A DNA stretch of 64,000 nt from Delftia tsuruhatensis (GTDB lineage: Bacteria; Pseudomonadota; Gammaproteobacteria; Burkholderiales; Burkholderiaceae_C): positions 4,072,501-4,136,500 of the forward strand of contig NZ_LR813084.1 of the NCBI RefSeq assembly GCF_903815225.1, in the 5' to 3' direction. Position 1 is the first letter of the stretch; the number at the start of each line of letters is the position of its first letter. The position numbers and the translations under genes were made by a program. Shown here in pieces: positions 31,186 through 39,928 of this stretch. The notes beneath the pieces were generated by a model that saw only the letters and a list, made by a program, of their open reading frames with translations, made no database searches and had not been told where the DNA came from.

Positions 31186-31259
31186 TGGAGGCGCGAACCA
31201 GAGTCGAACTGGTCTAACCGGATTTGCAATCCGGGGCATAACCGCTTTGCTATCGCGCC
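31186..31259 (-). tRNA. tRNA-Cys(GCA)
   Basis: 74 nt with acceptor GGCGCGA/TCGCGCC, anticodon loop TTGCAAA giving GCA, T loop GTTCGACTC and encoded CCA. Last in the tRNA operon. Confidence 0.95.
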
Positions 31260-31303
31260 AAGATCACCATCAACCTGCCGCGGCACGCCACGGCATTCAA
31301 ATC

Positions 31304-31379
31304 TGGAGCGGGAAAACGGGTTCGAACCGTCGACCTCAACCTTGGCAAGGTTGCGCTCTACCAACTGAGCTATTCCCGC
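31304..31379 (-). tRNA. tRNA-Gly(GCC), copy 2
   Basis: 76 nt, identical to copy 1: acceptor GCGGGAA, anticodon GCC, encoded CCA. Third Gly gene in the direction of transcription within the tandem array. Confidence 0.96.
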
Positions 31380-31438
31380 AAACATTCAGGCAACCAACCG
31401 GCACCCGAATCGAACATGCACGAGGCACATCCTGAAAC

Positions 31439-31514
31439 TGGAGCGGGAAAACGGGTTCGAACCGTCGACCTCAACCTTGGCAAGGTTGCGCTCTACCAAC
31501 TGAGCTATTCCCGC
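31439..31514 (-). tRNA. tRNA-Gly(GCC), copy 3
   Basis: 76 nt, identical to the other copies and exactly 135 bp from both neighbours. Confidence 0.96.
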
Positions 31515-31573
31515 AAACATTCAAGCAGCCAACCGCCACCCGAATCGGACATGCACGAGGCACATCCTGAAAC

Positions 31574-31649
31574 TGGAGCGGGAAAACGGGTTCGAACCGT
31601 CGACCTCAACCTTGGCAAGGTTGCGCTCTACCAACTGAGCTATTCCCGC
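31574..31649 (-). tRNA. tRNA-Gly(GCC), copy 4
   Basis: 76 nt, identical to the other copies. It is first in the array in the direction of transcription, about 50 nt from the shared promoter element. Confidence 0.96.
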
Positions 31650-31697
31650 ATTTCTATCGAGCCTGACATTCTACAACGTCGTTTGCTGCGATGGGAT

Positions 31698-31711
31698 GAA
31701 TTGTAGCGCAG
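31698..31711 (-). promoter_or_regulatory. promoter element of the tRNA-Gly/Cys operon
   Basis: The minus-strand 14-mer CTGCGCTACAATTC (with -10 TACAAT) is identical to the one before tRNA-Gly copy 1. An upstream TTTTTCC block is also shared. Transcription would begin near 31693. Confidence 0.65.
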
Positions 31712-31751
31712 TTCTTGGGGAGTTCAGGAAAAACGCTACATTTTTTCATCA

Positions 31752-34166
31752 TCAGTGCTTGACCGCCGGCTCCACCGCCTTGGACTCCGGTGTCGGGGGC
31801 GCAGCGGCGTCCTCTTCGGACAGGGGCTCGGGCACGCGCTCCAGCGCCACCTTGAGAACCTGGTCGATCCACTTGACAGGGATGATTTCCAGGCCGCTCT
31901 TGACGTTGTCCGGGATCTCCTGGAGATCCTTGACGTTCTCCTCGGGGATCAGCACCGTCTTGATGCCACCTCGCAGGGCCGCAAGCAGCTTTTCCTTGAG
32001 GCCGCCAATGGCCGTGACCTCGCCGCGCAGCGTGATCTCGCCCGTCATGGCCACGTCGGCACGCACGGGAATGCCGGTCAGCGCCGAGACAAAGGCCGTG
32101 GTCATGGCCGCGCCGGCGCTGGGACCGTCCTTGGGCGTTGCGCCGTCGGGCACGTGAACGTGGATGTCCTTCTTCTCGAACGCCTCGTCCTTGATGCCCA
32201 GCATGCGCGAGCGGCTGCGCACCACCGTGCGTGCAGCCTCCACCGATTCCTTCATCACGTCGCCCAGCGAGCCGGTGCGCGTGATCACGCCCTTGCCGGG
32301 CATGATGGCCGCCTCGATGGTCAGCAGATCGCCACCCACCTCGGTCCAGGCCAGACCCACGACCTGGCCCACCTGGTTGTTGTGTTCGGCCCGACCATAG
32401 GTGTACTTGCGCACGCCCAGATAGTCGGGGAGGTTGTCGGCGGTGACGACGACGGTGGGCTCCAGCTTCTTGAGCTGCAATCCCTTGACGACCTTGCGGC
32501 AGATCTTGGACAGCTCGCGCTCCAGCGAGCGCACGCCGGCCTCACGCGTGTAGTAGCGCACGATGTCGCGGATCGCGGATTCCTCCACGCGCATCTCGCC
32601 GTCCTTCACACCGTTGTTGGTGATCTGCTTGGGCAGCAGGTAGCGGATGGCGATGTTGACCTTCTCGTCCTCGGTGTAGCCCGACAGGCGGATCACCTCC
32701 ATGCGGTCCAGCAGCGCGGGCGGGATGTTCATGGAGTTGGAGGTGGCCACGAACATCACGTCGCTGAGGTCGAAGTCGACCTCGACGTAGTGGTCGCCGA
32801 AGGTGTGGTTCTGCTCGGGGTCCAGCACCTCGAGCAGCGCGCTCGAGGGATCGCCACGGAAGTCCATGCCCAGCTTGTCGATCTCGTCGAGCAGGAACAG
32901 CGGATTGCGCGTGCCGACCTTGTCCAGGCTTTGCAGCACCTTGCCCGGCATGGCGCCGATGTAGGTGCGGCGATGGCCACGGATCTCGGCCTCGTCGCGC
33001 ATGCCACCCAGCGCCATGCGCACGTACTTGCGGCCCGTGGCCTTGGCGATGGACTGGCCCAGCGAGGTCTTGCCCACGCCCGGAGGTCCGACCAGGCACA
33101 GGATGGGCGCCTTGACCTTGTCCACGCGCTGCTGCACGGCAAGGTACTCAAGGATGCGGTCCTTGACCTTTTCGAGGCCGAAGTGGTCGGCGTTGAGCAC
33201 TGCCTCGGCATTGGCCAGGTCGTGCTTGATCTTGGTCTTCTTGCTCCAGGGCAGGCCCGTGAGCACGTCGATGTAGTTGCGCACCACGGTGGCCTCAGCC
33301 GACATGGGCGACATGAGCTTGAGCTTCTTGAGCTCGGCCTCCGCCTTCTTGCGTGCCTCGGCGGGCATGCGCGCCGCCTTGATCTTCTTCTCGATCTCCT
33401 CGATGTCGGCACCGTCCTCGCCCTCGCCCAGCTCCTTCTGGATGGCCTTGACCTGCTCGTTCAGGTAGAAGTCGCGCTGGTTCTTTTCCATCTGGCGCTT
33501 GACGCGGCCACGGATGCGCTTGTCGACATTGAGGATGTCGACTTCGCGGTCCAGCTGCTCGAACAGGTTCTCAAGCCGCTCCTTGATGTCCACCAGATCG
33601 AGCACGGCCTGCTTGTTCTCCAGCTTGAGCGGCAGGTGGGCGGCGATGGTGTCCGCCAGCCGTCCGGCATCGTCGATGCTGGCGATCGAAGTCAGGATCT
33701 CGGGCGGGATCTTCTTGTTGAGCTTGACGTACTGGTCGAACTGCTGCGTCACGGCGCGGCGCAGGGCCTCGATCTCGCTGGGCTTGTGGATTTCCTCCTC
33801 GGGTGCCACAGGAACGATGGTGCCCACGAAATGGGTCTCCTCGTCCATGACCTGCTTGACCAGCGCGCGCTGCTGGCCTTCGACGAGCACCTTGACCGTG
33901 CCATCGGGCAGCTTGAGCATCTGCAAGATGGTGGACACGCAGCCCACATCGAACATGTCGGCCGCCGTGGGCTCGTCCTTGGAGGCGGTCTTCTGGGCCA
34001 CCAGCATGATGCGGCGATCGCCCTCCATGGCCAGCTCCAGCGCCTTGATGCTCTTGGCGCGGCCCACGAACAGCGGGATCACCATGTGGGGGAACACGAC
34101 CACATCACGCAGCGGCAGCAGCGCCAGGTCCAGGGGGGTAGAAGGCAAAGGGGTATGTCCTGACAT
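31752..34166 (-). CDS. lon: ATP-dependent Lon protease
   Basis: 804 residues, normal for LonA. The N-terminal substrate domain (LLPLRDVVVFPHMVIPLFVGR) is followed by an AAA+ module (Walker A GPPGVGKTSL, Walker B LFLLDEIDKL) and the serine protease domain with Ser in DGPSAGAAM and its Lys partner downstream. Degrades damaged and regulatory proteins in the cytoplasm. The start at 34166 is preceded by GAGGATTCCC. A longer frame from 34205 lacks family support. A heat-shock-like promoter lies just upstream. Confidence 0.97.
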   Translation of the reverse strand: MSGHTPLPSTPLDLALLPLRDVVVFPHMVIPLFVGRAKSIKALELAMEGDRRIMLVAQKTASKDEPTAADMFDVGCVSTILQMLKLPDGTVKVLVEGQQRALVKQVMDEETHFVGTIVPVAPEEEIHKPSEIEALRRAVTQQFDQYVKLNKKIPPEILTSIASIDDAGRLADTIAAHLPLKLENKQAVLDLVDIKERLENLFEQLDREVDILNVDKRIRGRVKRQMEKNQRDFYLNEQVKAIQKELGEGEDGADIEEIEKKIKAARMPAEARKKAEAELKKLKLMSPMSAEATVVRNYIDVLTGLPWSKKTKIKHDLANAEAVLNADHFGLEKVKDRILEYLAVQQRVDKVKAPILCLVGPPGVGKTSLGQSIAKATGRKYVRMALGGMRDEAEIRGHRRTYIGAMPGKVLQSLDKVGTRNPLFLLDEIDKLGMDFRGDPSSALLEVLDPEQNHTFGDHYVEVDFDLSDVMFVATSNSMNIPPALLDRMEVIRLSGYTEDEKVNIAIRYLLPKQITNNGVKDGEMRVEESAIRDIVRYYTREAGVRSLERELSKICRKVVKGLQLKKLEPTVVVTADNLPDYLGVRKYTYGRAEHNNQVGQVVGLAWTEVGGDLLTIEAAIMPGKGVITRTGSLGDVMKESVEAARTVVRSRSRMLGIKDEAFEKKDIHVHVPDGATPKDGPSAGAAMTTAFVSALTGIPVRADVAMTGEITLRGEVTAIGGLKEKLLAALRGGIKTVLIPEENVKDLQEIPDNVKSGLEIIPVKWIDQVLKVALERVPEPLSEEDAAAPPTPESKAVEPAVKH

Positions 34167-34190
34167 GGGAATCCTCGGTATGTCAGCGGA

Positions 34191-34219
34191 AGATGGTCCG
34201 CCCACCGGTGTATTTCAAC
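34191..34219 (-). promoter_or_regulatory. candidate sigma-32 promoter of lon
   Basis: On the minus strand GTTGAAA and GACCATCT are 14 bp apart, close to the heat-shock pattern CTTGAAA-N(13-15)-CCCCATNT. Transcription would start about 18 nt before the lon ATG. Confidence 0.5.
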
Positions 34220-34286
34220 CCCGCCGCCCGAAAGGATTTCGGACTGCGGGGACTTGCGCGGCCGGACCTTGCGGACCGGCGGCGCA

Positions 34287-35549
34287 TCAGGCCTTCTTGG
34301 CAGCCTCGCGATAGACCAGCAGAGGCGCCTTTCCGTCTTCGATGGTGGACTCGTCCACCACCACCTTCTCGACATTGTCGGCAGTGGGCAACTCGTACAT
34401 GGTACCGATCAGCGACTGCTCCAGGATGGAGCGCAGGCCGCGGGCACCCGTCTTGCGCGCCAGCGCCTTGCGGGCAATGGCCTTGAGGGCCGCGGGCCGG
34501 ATCTCCAGCTCCACGCCCTCCATGGCCAGCAGCTTGCTGTATTGCTTGACCAAGGCATTCTTGGGCTCGGTCAGGATCTGCACCAGCGCGTCCTCGCCCA
34601 GTTCGGCCAGGGCCGTGACCACGGGCATGCGGCCGACCAACTCGGGGATGATGCCGAACTTGATCAGGTCCTCGGGCTCGATCTCCTGGAACACCTCCGA
34701 GATGGAGCGCTGCTTCTTGCTCTTGACCGTGGCGCCGAAGCCGATGCCCGAGGCCTCGGTACGGTTCTCGATCACCTTCTCCAGGCCAGCGAACGCGCCA
34801 CCGCAGATGAACAGGATGTTGGTGGTGTCGATCTGCAGGAAGTCCTGGTTGGGGTGCTTGCGCCCGCCCTGCGGCGGCACGCTGGCCATGGTGCCCTCGA
34901 TGAGCTTGAGCAGGGCCTGCTGCACGCCCTCGCCCGAGACATCACGCGTGATGCTGGGGTTGTCGGACTTGCGCGAGATCTTGTCGATCTCGTCGATGTA
35001 GACGATGCCGCGCTGGGCACGCTCGACGTCGTACTCGCAGCTTTGCAGCAGCTTCTGGATGATGTTCTCCACATCCTCGCCCACGTAGCCGGCCTCGGTC
35101 AGCGTCGTGGCATCCGCCATCACGAAGGGAACGTTGAGCATGCGCGCCAGCGTCTGCGCCAGCAGCGTCTTGCCCGAGCCCGTGGGGCCGATCAGCAGGA
35201 TGTTGCTCTTGGCCAGCTCCACCTCGTCCTTGCCGGCCTTGTCCTTGTGCCGCAGGCGCTTGTAGTGGTTGTAGACGGCCACGGCCAGCGTGCGCTTGGG
35301 CAGGTCCTGGCCGATCACATAGTTGTCCAGGTTGGCCTTGATTTCAGCGGGCGTGGGCAGGTCGCCGCGGCCGTCCTTGGCCTCGGTGCTGGGCTGCTCG
35401 TCGCGGATGATCTCGTTGCAGAGATCGATGCACTCGTCGCAGATAAAGACTGACGGACCAGCGATCAGCTTCTTGACCTCATGCTGGCTCTTGCCGCAGA
35501 AGGTGCAATAGAGGTTCTTTTCGCTGGAGGAGCCTTTTTTCTCGGCCAT
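34287..35549 (-). CDS. clpX: ClpX unfoldase of ClpXP
   Basis: 420 residues. The N-terminal four-cysteine zinc domain (CTFCGKSQ...CDECIDLC) recognises substrates and adaptors. The AAA+ domain has Walker A GPTGSGKT, Walker [10 protein letters not shown] and the pore loop GYVGEDVEN. An IGF-type ClpP-docking loop is suggested by SGIGFGA. Cytoplasmic unfoldase. It follows clpP by 105 bp in the same direction. Confidence 0.97.
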   Translation of the reverse strand: MAEKKGSSSEKNLYCTFCGKSQHEVKKLIAGPSVFICDECIDLCNEIIRDEQPSTEAKDGRGDLPTPAEIKANLDNYVIGQDLPKRTLAVAVYNHYKRLRHKDKAGKDEVELAKSNILLIGPTGSGKTLLAQTLARMLNVPFVMADATTLTEAGYVGEDVENIIQKLLQSCEYDVERAQRGIVYIDEIDKISRKSDNPSITRDVSGEGVQQALLKLIEGTMASVPPQGGRKHPNQDFLQIDTTNILFICGGAFAGLEKVIENRTEASGIGFGATVKSKKQRSISEVFQEIEPEDLIKFGIIPELVGRMPVVTALAELGEDALVQILTEPKNALVKQYSKLLAMEGVELEIRPAALKAIARKALARKTGARGLRSILEQSLIGTMYELPTADNVEKVVVDESTIEDGKAPLLVYREAAKKA

Positions 35550-35654
35550 GGGGTCGGTGCCTTGTTACAGAAATATGGAAAAGGATGATAACCAAATGGA
35601 AAGCGGCGTTTCCCGTAGGGGGAAAACGCCGCCCAATCATGCAGCCGCTCTCCC

Positions 35655-36263
35655 TCAGGAGCGCTTGTCGATCACCTGGTCGACCAGGCCATAGTCCCTG
35701 GACTCCTCGGCGGACAGGAAGTAGTCGCGCTCGGTATCGCGCTGGATGCGCTCCAGCGGCTGGCCGGTGCGTTCGGCGAGAATCTTGTTGAGGCGTTCGC
35801 GGGTCTTGAGAATCTCGCGCGCATGGATCTCGATCTCGGTGGCCTGGCCCTGCATGCCGCCCAGCGGCTGGTGGATCATGACCTGGGAATTGGGCAGCGC
35901 GAAGCGCTTGCCCTTGGCGCCCGCCGCCAGCAGGAAGGCGCCCATGCTGGCAGCCATGCCGGTGCACAGCGTGGACACGTCGGGCTTGATGAAGTTCATC
36001 GTGTCGAAGATGGCCAGGCCCGCGCTCACGGAGCCGCCGGGGCTGTTGATGTAGAACGAGATGTCCTTGTCGGGATTCTCGCTTTCGAGGAACAGCAGCT
36101 GGGCCACGACGAGGTTGGCCGTCTGGTCGTTGACAGGACCCACGAGGAAGATCACCCGGTCCTTGAGCAGGCGCGAGTAGATGTCGTACGACCGCTCGCC
36201 GCGGCCGGACTGTTCGATGACCATTGGGATCATGCCCAAACCCTGAGTTTCCAATGCGCTCAT
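35655..36263 (-). CDS. clpP: ClpP protease subunit
   Basis: 202 residues. The serine peptidase barrel of ClpXP, with nucleophile in [13 protein letters not shown], histidine in VMIHQPLGG, and the catalytic Asp in [14 protein letters not shown] short N-terminal pre-sequence ([15 protein letters not shown]) matches processed forms. The start is preceded by GGAGAACAC. It has its own heat-shock-like promoter behind the tig terminator. Confidence 0.97.
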   Translation of the reverse strand: MSALETQGLGMIPMVIEQSGRGERSYDIYSRLLKDRVIFLVGPVNDQTANLVVAQLLFLESENPDKDISFYINSPGGSVSAGLAIFDTMNFIKPDVSTLCTGMAASMGAFLLAAGAKGKRFALPNSQVMIHQPLGGMQGQATEIEIHAREILKTRERLNKILAERTGQPLERIQRDTERDYFLSAEESRDYGLVDQVIDKRS

Positions 36264-36308
36264 GTGTTCTCCAGTACTAGGGGGCTACTTTAGCCGTATC
36301 CGGAAAGA

Positions 36309-36336
36309 AAATGGGGCTTGTGCGCAAAAGCACAAG
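36309..36336 (-). promoter_or_regulatory. candidate sigma-32 promoter of clpP
   Basis: On the minus strand CTTGTGC is followed after 13 bp by CCCCATTT, an exact match to the sigma-32 -10 consensus CCCCATNT. It coincides with the tig terminator stem. Transcription would begin about 40 nt before clpP. Confidence 0.6.
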
Positions 36337-36340
36337 CCCC
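36313..36340 (-). terminator. terminator of tig
   Basis: A perfect 11-bp stem GGGGCTTGTGC around GCAAAA, followed on the minus strand by ATTTTC. It shares bases with the candidate clpP promoter. Confidence 0.75.
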
Positions 36341-36398
36341 GCAGATGCCGACCTGCCCGCCGATCTCACGAAACGGCAGGCGGGCGGTGCTCAAACCC

Positions 36399-37709
36399 TC
36401 AGGCCTGGCCCATCAGTTCGTCGAAGGACACGGCCTTGTCGGAGACCTTGGCCTTGCCCAGCACGAACTCGGTCACGTTGTTTTCGATGACGACGGCCTC
36501 GACTTCCGCCAGGCGCTGGCGGTCGCCGAAGTACCAGCGGGCCACGTCTTCGGGCTTTTCATAGCTGGCGGCCAGCTCTTCCACGTGGGCCTTGATCTGC
36601 TCGGGGGTGGCGTGCAGTTCGTTGGCACGGACCAGTTCGGCCACCACCAGGCCCAGGCGCACACGGCGCTCGGCCTGGGGCAGGAACACGTCCTCGGGGA
36701 TCTCGGCCTTGTCGGCGTCCTTGATGCCACGCTGCTGCAGCTCGGCGCGGGCGCCTTCCAGCAGACGGGCCACTTCGGCCTGCACCGATGCCTTGGGCAG
36801 CTCCAGCTCGGCCTTGGACACCAGGGCGTCCATCACGGCCTGCTTGTTGCGACCCTGGACGCGGAACTTGACTTCACGCTCCAGATTCTTCTTGATGTCG
36901 GCGCGCAGGCCTTCCACCGTGCCTTCGGCCACGCCCAGGGCCTTGGCAAAGGCTTCGTCCACTTCGGGCAGGTTGGCGGCCTCGATCTTCTTGACCGTCA
37001 CCAGGAAGTCGGCGGTCTTGCCGGCCACGTCCTTGCCATGGTAGTCGGCGGGGAATGCCAGCGGGAAGGTCTTGGACTCGCCAGCCTTCATGCCGCGCAC
37101 GGCGTCTTCGAATTCCTTGAGCATCTGGCCTTCGCCGACCAGGAACTGGAAGTCTTCGGCCTTGCCGCCGGAGAAGGTCTCGCCGTCGATCTTGCCTTCG
37201 AAGTCCACGGTCACGCGGTCGCCGTCCACGGCCACATCGGCCTGGGCGCGCTGCGCGAAGGTACGGCGCTGCTTGCGCAGGATGTCCACGGTCTTGTCGA
37301 TGGCGGCGTCGTCCACTTCGGCCGTCAGCTTCTCGACCTCGGCCGATGCCAGGTCACCGATCTTGACTTCGGGCATCACTTCGAAAATGGCTTCGAACTG
37401 GGCCTCGCCCTCGGGAGCGCCTTCCTTCTCGGAGATGCGGGGCTGGCCGGCCACACGCAGCTTGGCTTCGTTGACGGCCTGTGCGAAGGCTTCGCCGACC
37501 TTGTCGTTGAGCACTTCGTACTGCACCGAGTAACCATAGCGCTGGGCCACCACGCTCATCGGCACCTTGCCAGGGCGAAAGCCGTCCATCTTCACGGTGC
37601 GCGCCACCTTCTTGAGGCGGTTTTCCACTTCGCTCTGGATGGAGTTCAGGGGCAGGCTCAGCGTGATCTTGCGCTCGAGCTTTTCAAGGGTTTCAACAGT
37701 AACGGCCAT
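36399..37709 (-). CDS. tig: trigger factor chaperone
   Basis: 436 residues. Ribosome-bound chaperone with an N-terminal ribosome-docking domain ([17 protein letters not shown]), a middle FKBP-type prolyl isomerase domain ([19 protein letters not shown] ... PADYHG), and a helical C-terminal cradle. The start at 37709 ([16 protein letters not shown]) is the family start. The tig-clpP-clpX-lon order is conserved in many proteobacteria and groups folding with proteolysis. Confidence 0.96.
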   Translation of the reverse strand: MAVTVETLEKLERKITLSLPLNSIQSEVENRLKKVARTVKMDGFRPGKVPMSVVAQRYGYSVQYEVLNDKVGEAFAQAVNEAKLRVAGQPRISEKEGAPEGEAQFEAIFEVMPEVKIGDLASAEVEKLTAEVDDAAIDKTVDILRKQRRTFAQRAQADVAVDGDRVTVDFEGKIDGETFSGGKAEDFQFLVGEGQMLKEFEDAVRGMKAGESKTFPLAFPADYHGKDVAGKTADFLVTVKKIEAANLPEVDEAFAKALGVAEGTVEGLRADIKKNLEREVKFRVQGRNKQAVMDALVSKAELELPKASVQAEVARLLEGARAELQQRGIKDADKAEIPEDVFLPQAERRVRLGLVVAELVRANELHATPEQIKAHVEELAASYEKPEDVARWYFGDRQRLAEVEAVVIENNVTEFVLGKAKVSDKAVSFDELMGQA

Positions 37710-37830
37710 GTTTGTTCCTATGAGGATTGGACCGTGCCGGCTGCCGTGCAGCCCGCACCGTATTGCGCAAAAGTCACGGTGCGACGCGGACCGAAGCCAG
37801 TCGGCCACGCGGCACCTCAGATTTCAAGGG

Positions 37831-37908
37831 CTTACATCGCATGCGCCTGGCCGCCAGGGCCGCGCATGGTTCGCTCAACCCGTGATGTAAGCGAAGCCAG
37901 ACATTATA
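37831..37908 (-). promoter_or_regulatory. tig promoter and structured leader
   Basis: A perfect -10 TATAAT is read on the minus strand from 37908 to 37903, with a weak -35. The leader then folds strongly: CTTACATC (37831-37838) pairs with GATGTAAG (37884-37891). Inside it CATGCGC pairs with GCGCATG, and CTGGCC faces GGGCC. The rest of the 37710-38279 interval holds a 13- to 15-bp inverted repeat at 37969-38000 and no supportable gene until the LexA-controlled one. Confidence 0.5.
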
Positions 37909-37968
37909 AACGAGGGGATTTTGCCCTCCAGATACGCCTTCTTGCGGGGTATCCCGCAAACGACGGAT

Positions 37969-38000
37969 CAAGCCCGTTTCCTCTGGAGGAAACGGGCTTG
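37969..38000. repeat. long perfect inverted repeat between tig and the phage-like element
   Basis: CAAGCCCGTTTCCTC is followed almost at once by its exact complement. There is no T-run, so it is an atypical terminator. It lies near the left border of the phage-like element and could be a boundary structure; no matching right-end copy is visible in the window. Confidence 0.4.
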
Positions 38001-38221
38001 TGCAAGGTTCACCGCGATTGAGCGATGTTCGTGCGTGGTGCGCGGGGGGCGGGTCGTCATCCCTTTGGAAACAACAACTTGAGTCTTCAACGCGGGATCT
38101 GCACGGGCTTTGGGGAGCGCCTGACCTGGCACGGAGCGGGTGCTGTGCAGCCATGGGGCATGGGCACAACAGCCTGCGCGTGCACCCTGCCAGGGAGCAC
38201 CCGAAGTGGGGTCGGATCAAA

Positions 38222-38266
38222 TTGAAACATCTGGCCATCCGCCATATACTGTATGTGCATACAGTA
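38222..38266 (+). promoter_or_regulatory. SOS promoter with overlapping LexA box
   Basis: TTGAAA at 38222-38227 and TATACT at 38245-38250 are exactly 17 bp apart. TACTGTATGTGCATACAGTA at 38247-38266 overlaps the -10 and the expected start site; it is a perfect palindrome matching CTGT-N8-ACAG. LexA bound here would block transcription of the next gene until DNA damage. Confidence 0.9.
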
Positions 38267-38279
38267 GAAAGAAGACGTG

Positions 38280-38498
38280 ATGCAGCACCAGATTGAGACG
38301 GTCAGGGATGATGTGGAGAGCGCCAGCGAGCAAGTGGCCGCCATCTGCGAGCTGCTGAATGCAGCCCGGGGCTCCTCTGTGCACGCATCGGCCATCACCG
38401 CATTGCTGCTGCCCGTCTCGCGCCGGCTCAGTGCCGCGGCCGGCGATCTGGCGGACCATCTGCACCGCAACCCGGTGCAGGACGGCAAGCGCGGCTGA
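38280..38498 (+). CDS. LexA-controlled 72-residue protein of unknown function
   Basis: MQHQIETVRDDVESASEQVA... is a small, predominantly helical, soluble protein with no signal peptide or metal motif. It is reminiscent of short DUF-type helical proteins in Ralstonia/Burkholderia, but I cannot name the family. ATG 38280 follows AGAAAGAAGACGTG; GTG 38277 would add one residue. It stands alone between the LexA-boxed promoter and a strong terminator, so it is a one-gene SOS unit at the left edge of the tail cluster. A regulator that triggers the cluster is one hypothesis; a host SOS gene is another. Confidence 0.75.
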   Translation: MQHQIETVRDDVESASEQVAAICELLNAARGSSVHASAITALLLPVSRRLSAAAGDLADHLHRNPVQDGKRG

Positions 38499-38887
38499 AC
38501 GCGGAGCCCTCGTCCATCGCAAGACCCCGCATCGCGGGGTCTTTTCATTGGCGTGCCCGATGGCCGCGGTCGCGCAAGGGCGCTGGCGTGCCCGGGCCGC
38601 GCACAGGCCCCAGCGATTGCCGGTGAGGCGCCGGTAGGCAACCATGCAATCCATGCCCGGCCTGCGCGCCGACCCCGGCTTGCCGCCGGCCCGAGGCCTT
38701 CGCGATCCGTTGGCCGGGACCTGCTGCCGCATCCGTGGCGACAGGCACGGCGGATGTCCGGTGGCGGATCCGCGGGCCGGGCCCCACGAGGAGTTTCAGT
38801 GAGCCCTGCCATCCCTTTGCCCGCGCCGGCCACGGCGCACCGGCCCTTTGCCTGCACCGCTTCTTGCGCTCGGCAGGAGGCTGTCTG
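38499..38887. other. gene-poor interval before tail protein X
   Basis: 389 bp. A terminator is at its left end. The rest is very GC-rich with no recognisable remnant of head-completion protein L. One tiny frame (GTG 38799 to TGA 38888, 29 residues) has GAGGAG before it and overlaps the X start as TGATG; it may serve as a leader peptide coupling translation into X. The promoter for the tail operon should lie here but is not obvious. Confidence 0.4.
38521..38545 (+). terminator. terminator of the LexA-controlled gene
   Basis: AAGACCCCGC and its exact complement around ATC, running into TTTT. Confidence 0.9.
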
Positions 38888-39091
38888 ATGCAGGCCATCG
38901 CCCATGAATACGAGACGCTGGACGAGCTGTGCATGCGCCAGCTGGGCACCACGCGTGGCGTGGTGGAGGCCACGCTGGAGCGCAATCCGGGGCTGTCGGC
39001 CCATGGGCCGCATCTGCCTGCCGGCCTGGCGGTCGAGCTGGTCGAGCCGCTTCAGGCACCGGCCCTGCCCCTGGTCAATTTCTGGGACTGA
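38888..39091 (+). CDS. X: phage tail protein X
   Basis: 67 residues, like P2 gpX. It has a LysM-like build (YETLDELCMRQLGTT...VVEATLERNPGLSAHGPHLPAGLAVELV) and is part of contractile tails and R-type pyocins. ATG 38888 has AGGAGG upstream and overlaps a stop codon as TGATG. First recognisable tail gene of the cluster. Confidence 0.9.
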   Translation: MQAIAHEYETLDELCMRQLGTTRGVVEATLERNPGLSAHGPHLPAGLAVELVEPLQAPALPLVNFWD

Positions 39092-39093
39092 TA

Positions 39094-39350
39094 TGGATCA
39101 CGAGACCATCGTCAAGACGGCTGCCGTCGAAGGCGCCAAGGCCGCGCCGCCCGTCACCGTCGTGGCAGCGAACGTGGCCAGTGGCTGGACCATGACGCAT
39201 GCGGCCACCGCACTGACCATTCTCTACGTGCTGCTCCAGGCCGCCTATCTGCTGTGGCGATGGCGCAATGAGCGGGAGGACCGGCGTGCGCGCCAGGCCG
39301 AGCAGGCGGCGCGCAAGACACCAACCGCCGACCCCGGGGACGGGCCATGA
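39094..39350 (+). CDS. putative holin
   Basis: 85 residues. One clear membrane segment (ATALTILYVLLQAAYLLW), a possible weak second hydrophobic stretch before it, and a very charged C-terminus (RNEREDRRARQAEQAARK). Size, charge pattern and position directly before lysozyme fit a small holin that permeabilises the inner membrane. It overlaps the lysozyme gene by ATGA. Confidence 0.75.
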
Positions 39351-39928
39351 GCACGGGCCGTGTTCCTGCCGCGGGCCTGGGCATCGGCGCCGCCATCCTG
39401 GCCGCCTGGATGGCTGCCGAGGGCTTCAGCGCCAATCCGATCATCCCTGTGCGCGGCGATGTGCCCACCATCGGCCACGGCGCCACGCGCTACGAGGACG
39501 GCACGCGCGTGAGCCTGGCGGATCCGCCGATCACGCGCGAACGCGCCCGCGACCTGGCCGCCAACCTGCTGGAGCAGCAGTACGGAACCTGCGTGCGCGA
39601 TTCGCTGGGCGATGCGCCGGTGTATCCGGCCGAGTTTGCCCAGGCCGTGGATTTCGCGGGCCAGTATGGCTGCGAAGCATGGCGCGGCTCCAGCATGCTC
39701 GCCAGGACCCGCGCCGGCGACCATGCCGGCGCCTGCCAGGCCTACCTGGCGTATCGATTCATGACCAGCAGCCAGGCCTTGCAGGGCTACAGCGCCTATC
39801 GATGGGATGCCGCCGGGCGGCCCGTGCGCTGGCGCTTCGACTGCAGCGCACCGGGCAACAAGGTCTGCCGGGGCGTCTGGACACGCCAGCAGGCGCGCCA
39901 CGCGGCCTGCATGCAGGTGCAGCCGTGA
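39347..39928 (+). CDS. endolysin, GH24-type lysozyme with signal-anchor
   Basis: 193 residues. A hydrophobic N-terminus (AAGLGIGAAILAAWMAAEG) probably serves as a signal-arrest-release anchor. The T4-lysozyme-type catalytic triad is E25, D38 and T41 in AEGFSANPIIPVRGDVPTIGHGAT. Cleaves peptidoglycan to release particles. Overlaps the holin start and abuts the spanin gene (TGATG). Confidence 0.88.
   Translation: MSTGRVPAAGLGIGAAILAAWMAAEGFSANPIIPVRGDVPTIGHGATRYEDGTRVSLADPPITRERARDLAANLLEQQYGTCVRDSLGDAPVYPAEFAQAVDFAGQYGCEAWRGSSMLARTRAGDHAGACQAYLAYRFMTSSQALQGYSAYRWDAAGRPVRWRFDCSAPGNKVCRGVWTRQQARHAACMQVQP

Larger units (their letters stand above)
31304..31649 (-). repeat. tandem 135-bp tRNA-Gly repeat units
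   Basis: Three tRNA-Gly genes recur at 135-bp spacing. The two intervening 59-bp spacers (31380-31438 and 31515-31573) differ at only four positions, so the array arose by recent tandem duplication of tRNA plus spacer. Confidence 0.92.

Noticed and set aside
31304-31649. Regularly spaced repeats that look like a CRISPR array
   Set aside because: The repeats are 76-nt tRNA-Gly genes and the spacers are themselves near-identical, so this is tandem duplication and not CRISPR.
37810-38270. Left attachment site of the element
   Set aside because: No tRNA 3' fragment or direct-repeat core could be identified, because the right end and its site lie outside the window. The inverted repeat at 37969-38000 is noted but not claimed as att.
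38553-38888. Possible remnant of head-completion gene L before X
   Set aside because: None of the three frames shows recognisable L sequence; only a tiny 29-codon frame overlaps the X start.
38546-38888. Ogr-binding site (TGT-N12-ACA) before the tail operon, also sought before V and FI
   Set aside because: No convincing match; the closest candidates miss key bases, and the Ogr site in this lineage may differ.
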